DNA of 64,000 nucleotides. It comes from Elysia chlorotica. Taxonomy: Eukaryota; Mollusca; Gastropoda; Plakobranchidae. This document shows positions 57,866 through 64,000 of this stretch, piece by piece. Position numbers and translations under genes: made by a program. The notes under the pieces were generated by a model, which was not told the origin of the DNA, did no database searches, and was given only the letters and a program-made list of their open reading frames with translations. Positions within the stretch are counted from its first letter, which is position 1; every line of letters begins with the position of its first letter. The stretch spans positions 438,337 to 502,336 of the forward strand of contig RQTK01000081.1 of NCBI GenBank assembly GCA_003991915.1, given 5' to 3'.

Positions 57866-57897
57866 TAGGAGGAGGAGGAGGAGGAGGAGGATGATGA
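57866..57897. repeat. (GGA)n short microsatellite
   Basis: AGGAGG array of about 28 bases. Confidence 0.9.
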
Positions 57898-58026
57898 TTA
57901 TAAGGATGTTGAGGGTCATACTTTAAGGGAATTGTTATCTTACCCAATGAATATAAACAACGAAACGCTTAGTGTGCTAAAGCAGTTTTTGATTGACACA
58001 ACAACTGAGAAAAGGATCCCACTTAC

Positions 58027-58209
58027 CTCCAAACACTACGTCTGGCGGTCCAGTCACTTGAATATCCGAGTCCAGGAAACCATCGATAATGTCCACAGTC
58101 GTGGTATTCGAGACTTCCTCCATCAGCGTCTTGGCGGTCACCGTTATGGTTTTCGATATTTTATCGTTGTAGGTCACTAGCTGTCTGTCGCAGCCATCTT
58201 GTCCTATAC
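58027..58209 (-). CDS. PKD-repeat protein, exon D
   Basis: Acceptor GTGTTTAG. Reads GIGQDGCDRQLVTYNDKISK, then TITVTAKTLMEEVSNTTTVD, and ends PPDVVFG, donor GTAAGT, 183 bases, phase 1 both ends. It completes the PKD domain begun in exon C (terminal strand TITVTAKT...). NTT is a potential N-glycosylation site. The gene should continue to further exons at lower coordinates, which I could not identify. Confidence 0.82.
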
Positions 58210-58301
58210 CTAAACACATTTTTTAGAGAAAGGAAGATTGGTAGCTATATCTATAGCTCACAGTAAAGTTTAGATACATCCTTTACTCCCTTTTTCTTGG
58301 A

Positions 58302-58503
58302 ATTCTTCTTCTTCTTCTTCTGCTTCTTCTTCTTCTTCTTCTTCTTCTTCTTCTTCTTCTTCTTCTTCTCTTCTCTTCTCCTCCTCCTCCTCCTCCTCCT
58401 CCCCTCCCACTCCCCCTCTTACTCGTCACACAAACCCGCTAGCAAAGAAGCTAGTTTTAAGTTTAGCCTGCCCATCATGAATAAGAAGACACCTGCGCCA
58501 CAG

Positions 58504-58553
<50 letters not shown>

Positions 58554-58612
58554 AAGTAGCTAGTTTTAAGTTTAGCCTGCCCATCATGAATAAGAAGACA
58601 CCTGCGTCACAG
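58302..58612. repeat. (TTC)n arrays with duplicated flank
   Basis: TTC array 58302-58380 then CCTCCT; second TTC array 58507-58552. The flank GCTAGTTTTAAGTTTAGCCT, GCCCATCATGAATAAGAAGA and CACCTGCG.CACAGA occurs on both sides of the second array (58449 and 58558), so the duplication contains or seeded the array. Confidence 0.93.
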
Positions 58613-59190
58613 AATAGCATCACAAAGAAGGCGCTAGAGTGACATGTGCCCAAGTCTAAACTTTTAGTGATTGTTCTTCTTGCTAACGAAATAAATAATG
58701 CGTTAAAAAAGTCTGTATATATTTTGTGAAAAGGGAGACTCAGGGTTTGATACAATTATGTGTAAAAATGAAAGATGTTTATTTCTTCAGAAGTTAAAAT
58801 ATTACTATGGCTCCAAACCATAAGATTGACAACTTTTATTCAACCAGATTGGAGATTAATATTTACATTGTCTAATTGGACATTGGTTGTTTTGGGAGGG
58901 GATTAGGGGGAAACAAAAAGTAGTCTTCTGTTACATGAATGCAAAATTGTGTATTTAATAATAACATAATCAGGAGGAATTCAGACACAAATACAACCAT
59001 ACATTATTCTGATATTTGGAAAGAACCGAGAGGATGCCTAAGGGACGACACAATGGGAACAACAGAAACTATAAACATGTGGCGTTCTTCACTGCCACAA
59101 ATGCATTCTGTCAAACATTGTGCATCGTATCCCCTATAGTGCTGGGCTTCTCATTCCTTTTATTGGGTCTTTGGGTGTACAACATGCAAC
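58613..59190. other. PKD gene intron C-D, AT-rich
   Basis: Nothing recognised. Assumes exons C and D are consecutive. Confidence 0.5.
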
Positions 59191-59194
59191 ACTG

Positions 59195-59543
59195 ATACCT
59201 ATCTATAGAGCTATCTATTTATTAGTCTATCTATCCACCTATGTACCTACATATCTACTTATGTGGTATTTACCTATTTACATATCTCTCTTAAATAGTT
59301 AAAAAACATTATTTTGATTGCCTCTTTTAAGTATTTCGATGTTCTCTTTTAATTATTGTTCATCAATGTTGTTTTTTTATCCTCTTGGGTATTTTAGTGT
59401 GGTTTGATGTGCACGCATGCAATATTATTTTGTAGCCTAAAACTTGAACTCTTATATAAATCTACTTACATATCTACCTACTTTTCTGATTACCTGTCTT
59501 TCTATCTATCTATCTATCTATCTATCTAGTGTTCACCTATCCG

Positions 59544-59627
<84 letters not shown>

Positions 59628-59640
59628 ACATAGTAAAAGA
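59195..59640. repeat. TATC/TCTA-rich sequence with (TCTA)n
   Basis: Scattered TATCTA from 59195, and a near-perfect TCTA array at about 59540-59627. Confidence 0.95.
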
Positions 59641-60875
59641 ACTTACTACGGTAGTATCTTTTATATATAAGCATGCTCATAATCACATGTCAAGACATCA
59701 TTTGTTCTATCACTAATTAGTGTTGTGCTTTGATCCTAACATTGGTCATTTTTCTGTAATGCCATGCACTTTGAGATTCTACCTATCTCCATATCCATCC
59801 GTCCATCTATTTGCGTATTAACCTAGCTAGTTCATTCCACAGACACACAGACAGTGCCACAGCTTTATCTCACTCTCATCTCATTTTTTATATGTCGCTA
59901 TTGATTTGCCAAGTTATTACATTGTTGGTTCTGCATTTCTTTATTTGGAACATTTTGAACTTTGCCGAAACAGACACCGAACACATACTACCACGGATAT
60001 ATTTCAATTCATTTTTTTAGGATTGGTTTGATCTTTCAATAATGTATACATTTGTATACGTGTGTTTACAAGACAAATACAATGACTGTGTTAAGAGCTA
60101 TTAAAACATTTCATGCACGGGATTTAGGTCTACATGAATGAACATTATTGAACCACCAATTTGCCATGCGCGTATGAATATTTGTATGGAAATATAATTT
60201 ATATTTCAACATGCATTTCATGTCCGTCTTTTAACGTGCTTCTTACCTTCATCATCTGGTAAAAGAATCAAAAACAACAATAATTATTTGATATTCAGAT
60301 CTTTCTAGGACACTCTAAGGTAAAACTACGCGTGTTAAGTCCGTGAATGCTTGTCATGTTTTACAAGGCTTACGTTAATAAATATGTTAATTGGTCAAAG
60401 AAGAAAGTAATGCTATCCCTAACTCCCACCCCATTCCACACTTCACTCTCCACACAAAAGTTAACTAAAAAAGATGTAAATAAAAACTGTATGGGAACCT
60501 TTGTTTTCATATTTCTTGTTTTGTAAACATGGTAATTTTTAATACGATTTTACACCCGAAATGTTACTTGTTGACTTCCCTTTGGGACCTATTTACAATA
60601 CATTTCTAACTCGGCACAGTCCAACTGCGACATGGATTCTGGTAAAATGTCCATGTCCATATTTTCTATGATTGGAGACAAAATAACCTACACTTGCATC
60701 AGTCTGGTTCATGAGAGAACAAAACGTACCACATTCCATGTCTTAGCTGCACACAGTATCAAGTTCTGACTGTTGTAAGCCAATGCTTTTGGCATTGACA
60801 AGATACATCGCTGCGTATCCAAACATTTAAGCTTTTCAATGCCAGAAAATATTTTTGAATGGAACAGATGTGTTG
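59641..60875. other. PKD gene intron, no feature recognised
   Basis: AT-rich. Confidence 0.5.
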
Positions 60876-60915
60876 AGAGTTACCTGCTCTTTGTACCCGA
60901 CTCATGGTTCTTGGG
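60870..60915 (-). repeat. diverged copy of the PKD exon C end and splice donor
   Basis: On the minus strand, GTACAAAGAGCAG|GTAACTC followed by TCAACACATCTG resembles the real boundary ATACAGAGAGCAG|GTAACTT followed by TAAATACATCACAG at 61165. The coding remnant VQRAGN also survives. Confidence 0.7.
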
Positions 60916-61039
60916 GGCATCCTTTTACAGATGGCTACACAAAATTTCATAGATCTTGTTTAATATAGGGACCAAGGTCCGTAAAAGTTAATGAACACAA
61001 AGGCCCATTTCAGACGTAAGTCAGTGCTCAGCTTCTATT

Positions 61040-61170
61040 TATATCAAAGGAAAACAAAAAGAACCCCTACAGGTATAGGGAGTCCTGTGATGTGTTTAAA
61101 GTTACCTGGAAAACAAAAAGAAGCCCTACATGTACAAGGAGTCCTGTGATGTATTTAAAGTTACCTGCTC
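61040..61170 (-). repeat. tandem duplication of the exon C donor as a ~61-bp GT-AG unit
   Basis: Minus strand: GTAACTTTAAATACATCACA...GGGCTTCTTTTTGTTTTCCAG then a second GTAACTTTAAACACATCACA...TTCTTTTTGTTTTCC. The first unit starts with the donor GT and ends with a polypyrimidine tract plus CAG, directly followed by the next GTAAC. Confidence 0.92.
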
Positions 61171-61342
61171 TCTGTATCTTGGTGACTGGGTCTCCGTTGC
61201 CGAAGTCGAAGGTGAGGTTACACTGGTCAAAGCTGGGCCCCCGGTGCAGACAGAAGCTCACCTCAAAGGGCTGGCCGACGGCCGCCTTGGGGAACTTGTT
61301 CTGGAAGTGCGGGGCCACCAGCTTCTCCACGATGTTGATCGT
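61165..61342 (-). CDS. PKD-repeat protein, exon C
   Basis: Acceptor ACTCCCTAG. Reads TINIVEKLVAPHFQNKFPKA, then AVGQPFEVSFCLHRGP and LTFDFGNGDPVTKIQRA, donor GTAAC, 178 bases, phase 0 to 1. FDFGNGD is the WDFGDG-type signature of a PKD (Ig-like) fold. The linker VEKL between exon B and C domains is typical of tandem PKD repeats. Confidence 0.88.
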
Positions 61343-61649
61343 CTAGGGAGTTCGTGGGGATGACGGTAGTCGTGAATTAAACACTAAGTAGTCATATGGC
61401 TTTCTATCTTTCAATTCATCTATCTATCCACCCATGTATATATACACATATAGTTGTGAGAAGCATAACATAACAAGAATAAAGCGTTATGGATAAAGCA
61501 ATGTCATAAGCAAATGCCATTGTAATACGTGGCTAGAGACAGCTGAAGTCGAAAATGGCTTAGCTAAAGCGGCATTTCCTGCAATAGACGGGCATAGCTT
61601 AAGTAAACAGGTCCACAGGCACGCGGGTACAAGGGTGCAAAGTGATTAC

Positions 61650-61757
61650 CTTGTTACATGTCATCGTGCCCATGAAGTTGGATATGGTGGCCACCACATG
61701 CAGAATGCCCGTGTCGCCAAACGTGTGGCTGTACGACGTATTCAGTGCCAGAGGTTT
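61650..61757 (-). CDS. PKD-repeat protein, exon B
   Basis: Acceptor CTATCCGGCAG. 36 codons KPLALNTSYSHTFGDTGILH then VVATISNFMGTMTCNK, donor GTAATC, phase 0. HTFGDTGxxxVxxTxxN is the canonical second half of a PKD domain, completing the half in exon A. Confidence 0.9.
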
Positions 61758-61949
61758 CTGCCGGATAGAGAGAAAGGTTTGTTTACAGTGTTGATTAGTG
61801 CATTGTTCAGAATGCTGAGAAGTGTGTTAGTAAGTGAGTAAAAACGTGCATTAGAAACTGTGTTTGATTTTGAGGAAAGAGTTATTTTTAGTTGTAACTG
61901 CGTTAATGGCGATGTTGGTAAAAAATAAAGAGTGTAATGGTTAGTACTG

Positions 61950-62330
61950 ATGCGCAGACTGAGGAGCGAAATAAAGTCAGATATTTCAGACACCCAGTTT
62001 GGATTTGTAACAAATAAAGGTACTCAAAATGAAATCTTTACTATGAACATAATCCTAGAAAAATCAAAGACGTATCTATAATAATATGTATATATCAGGT
62101 GATGTCTTTATAATCTTATTGGAACTGAACCTGGATGCTAAAGATATCCGCATCCTACGAAACTTGTACTAGGAACAAATGAAGGCTATTATGTTTATGA
62201 GTTAGGTCAGTGAATATAGAGCCACCAAAAGAGGAGTGAGACAAAGCTGTGATTTATCTTGTGAAATGATCTTGAGAGAACTCGGTGAACATTAAGGATT
62301 AAGTCGGTGGCAGAAATGAGCTATACTTGT
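61950..62330 (+). mobile_element. LINE reverse-transcriptase fragment, antisense in PKD intron
   Basis: Broken frames give FGFVTNKGTQNEIFTMNIIL near 61999, LDAKDIRILRNLY near 62133, ATKRGVRQSCDLS near 62224 and CEMILRELGEH near 62262. These are RT core motifs of the same type of LINE as 16440-18081. Several stops and a deletion make it dead. Confidence 0.85.
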
Positions 62331-62612
62331 AATGGTGATGATAGTTATATTGGTTAGTGTGTTGAATATATATTTGTATGAGTGATGATAGTTGTATTGG
62401 TTAGTGTGTTGAAGGTATATTTGTAGTGATGATAGTTGTATTGGTTAGTGTGTTGAAGGTATATTTGTAGTGATGATAGTTGTATTGGTTAGTGTGTTGA
62501 AGGTATATTTGTAGTGATGATAGTTGTATTGGTTAGTGTGTTGAAGGTATTGGTTAGTGTGTTGAAGGTATATTTGTAGTGATGATAGTTGTATTGGTTA
62601 GTGTGTAAACAT
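62330..62612. repeat. ~43-bp minisatellite, about 7 copies
   Basis: Unit contains GTGATGATAGTTGTATTGGT, TAGTGTGTTGAAG and GTATATTTGTA. One unit is shortened by internal deletion (62540-62566). A fragment also appears at 63862-63886. Confidence 0.93.
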
Positions 62613-62732
62613 TAGAAACTGTGTTTGAAAGTTTTGAGGAAAGAGCGATTTATAGTTGTATTGGTAATTGTTGTTAAAGGTGTATTGGTAACTGCGTTAA
62701 TGGCGATGTTGGTAAAAAATAAAGAGTGTAAT

Positions 62733-63003
62733 GGTACCTGCGAATCTCGTAATACTAGGACGTTACCTGCGAATATCGTAATACTAGGACGTAACCTGCG
62801 AATATCGTAATACTAGGACGTTACCTGCGAATCTCGTAATACTAGGACGTTACCTGCGAATCTCGTAATACTAGGACGTTACCTGCGAATCTCGTAATAC
62901 TAGGACGTCACGTTCGTATCATACAAGTCTAAGGAGAAATAGGACGTTACCTGCAAATCTCGTAATACTAGGACGTTACCTGCGTACCCTGCAGTACTAA
63001 CAC
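62733..63003 (-). repeat. 29-bp minisatellite with CAG|GTAAC at each junction
   Basis: About 8 units. On the gene-sense strand each reads GTAACGTCCTAGTATTACGA followed by GATTCGCAG, so the unit starts GT and ends AG. Interrupted at 62908-62947 by a diverged segment. GTAAC is kept in about six units. Confidence 0.93.
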
Positions 63004-63008
63004 GTCCC

Positions 63009-63905
63009 TATCGCATGGAGCTAGTGCGTAACTAACTTACCTATCGCATGGAGCTAGTGCGTAACTAACTTACCTATCGCATGGAGCTAGGGCGAAACTA
63101 AATTAACTATCGCATGGAACTAGTGTGTAACTAACTTACCTATCGCATGGAACTAGTAAGTAACTAACTTACCTATCGCATGGAACTAGTGCGATACTAA
63201 CTGACCTATCCCATGGAACTAGTAAGTAACTAACTGACCTAACGCGTGGAACTAGGGCGCGAATAACTTCTCTATCACATGGAGCTAGCGCATAACTAAC
63301 TTATCTATCGCATGGAACTAGGGCGTAACTCACCACCGTGTCCCGACTAAGCTAGTGCGTAACTAACTTATCTATCGCACGGAACTAGTGCGTAACTAAC
63401 GCCCCTATCGCATGGAGCTAGTGCGTAACTAACTTATCTATCGCGTGGAACTAGTGACTAACTAATTTGCCTATCGCGTGGAACTAGTGCGTAACTAACT
63501 TACCTATCGCATGGAACTAGGGCGTAACTAACTTACCTATCGCGTGGAGCTAGTGCGTAACTAACTTACCTATCGCGTGGAACTAGTGCGTAACTAACTG
63601 ACCTATCACATGTAGCTAGCGCATAACTAACTGACCTATCGCATGGAGCTAGTGCGTAACTAACTTATCTATCGCATGGAGCTAGCGCATAACTAACTGA
63701 CCTATCGCATGTAGCTAGCGCATAACTAACTGACCTATCGCATGGAGCTAGTGCGTAACTAACTTATCTATCGCATGGAGCTAGCGCATAACTAACTTAT
63801 CTATCGCATGGAGCTAGCGCATAACTAACTGACCTAAGAGACAGATGAAATTATCTATCGCATTGGTTAGTGTGTTGAAGGTATATCGCATGGAACTAGG
63901 GCGTA
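63009..63905 (-). repeat. 33-bp minisatellite derived from the exon A splice donor
   Basis: About 25 units. On the gene-sense strand the unit is GTAAGTTAGTTACGCACTAG followed by CTCCATGCGATAG. The intron following exon A starts GTGAGTTACGCCCTAGTTCC then ATGCGATA, the same sequence. About seven units keep AG|GTAAGT and about seven have AG|GTCAGT. One unit (63319-63350) still carries exon-derived sequence. Units near 63600-63800 form a 3-unit higher-order repeat. Confidence 0.95.
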
Positions 63906-63911
63906 ACTCAC

Positions 63912-64000
63912 CACCGTGTCCCGACTCTGCTTCTCGCCCCAGTTGATGGTGAGTGTGGGCTCCGTGGGCAGCGCCTGCCCGATGAACTGCAGGTCGGCTG
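63912..64000 (-). CDS. PKD-repeat protein, exon A (partial at window edge)
   Basis: Runs off the right edge. Reads ADLQFIGQALPTEPTLTINW then GEKQSRDTV, donor GTGAGT, phase 0 at its 3' end. TxTINWGE is the first half of a PKD domain (WDFGDG-like position) and continues in exon B. Exons A-D are consistent in phase and encode about two tandem PKD domains. This suggests a large extracellular or membrane protein such as a polycystin-1-like receptor. Without the GAIN, PLAT or channel regions in view, the family cannot be settled. Confidence 0.85.

Larger units (their letters stand above)
61845..62740. repeat. ~100-bp direct repeats bounding LINE and minisatellite
   Basis: CATTAGAAACTGTGTTTGA, TTTTGAGGAAAGAG, ACTGCGTTAATGGCGATGTT and AAAAATAAAGAGTGTAATGG occur in order at 61848-61943 and 62607-62735. 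Between them are LINE fragment 61950-62330 and the 43-bp array. Confidence 0.88.

Noticed and set aside
61845-62740. LTR element suggested by direct repeats
   Set aside because: Repeats lack TG...CA ends and a primer binding site; the interior is a LINE piece plus a minisatellite.
63009-63905. CRISPR-like regular repeats
   Set aside because: Units are contiguous with no unique spacers, the host is clearly an intron-bearing animal, and the units derive from the neighbouring splice donor.

Overview
This window is animal genomic DNA: AT-rich, with long introns, dense microsatellites, tRNA-derived SINEs, decayed LINEs, and three host genes with GT-AG introns. The repeat content and the NK4-class homeobox suggest a lophotrochozoan, most likely a mollusc. 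That placement is an inference. There is one 120-base assembly gap (19317-19436).

Layout. Positions 1-27 kb are gene-poor: simple repeats, SINE copies, two long LINE remnants (16440-18081 with a YADD reverse transcriptase motif; 24958-25922 with an RNase H YTDGS motif) and AT-rich DNA in which I recognise nothing. Positions 27309-38539 (+ strand) hold a complete 16-exon SLC5-family sodium/solute cotransporter (SGLT-like, about 655 codons). Its frame is broken in exon 3 and exon 13, so it is either a pseudogene or carries assembly indels. Positions 38.5-48 kb are intergenic and microsatellite-rich. Positions 48346-49391 (- strand) hold the last exon of an NK4/tinman (Nkx2-5-like) homeobox gene, with homeodomain, NK2-specific domain and a GIMSW C-terminus; its first exon was not found. 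Positions 50-52 kb are a ~0.93 kb tandem segmental duplication. Positions 58027-64000 (- strand) hold four consecutive exons of a PKD-repeat extracellular protein (possibly polycystin-1-like) that continues past the right edge.

The most unusual feature is a recurring association between tandem duplications and 5' splice sites. At four exon ends (SGLT exons 1 and 6; PKD exons A and C) the exon-intron boundary itself has been copied into the downstream intron. In the best cases the repeat unit begins with the donor GT and ends with AG, so each junction reads AG|GT. The unit at PKD exon C is a ~61-base GT-AG segment with its own polypyrimidine tract, giving a juxtaposed 3'/5' splice site like a recursive-splicing point. 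The 33-bp array (63.0-63.9 kb) and the 66-bp array (31.1-31.9 kb) are large expansions of this kind.

A second theme is a SINE/LINE partnership. The abundant SINE ends in a 3' tail very similar to the 3' end of the RNase H-bearing LINE, which suggests that LINE mobilises the SINE. The three genes show no evident functional link: membrane transport, cardiac/mesodermal transcription control, and extracellular adhesion or sensing.
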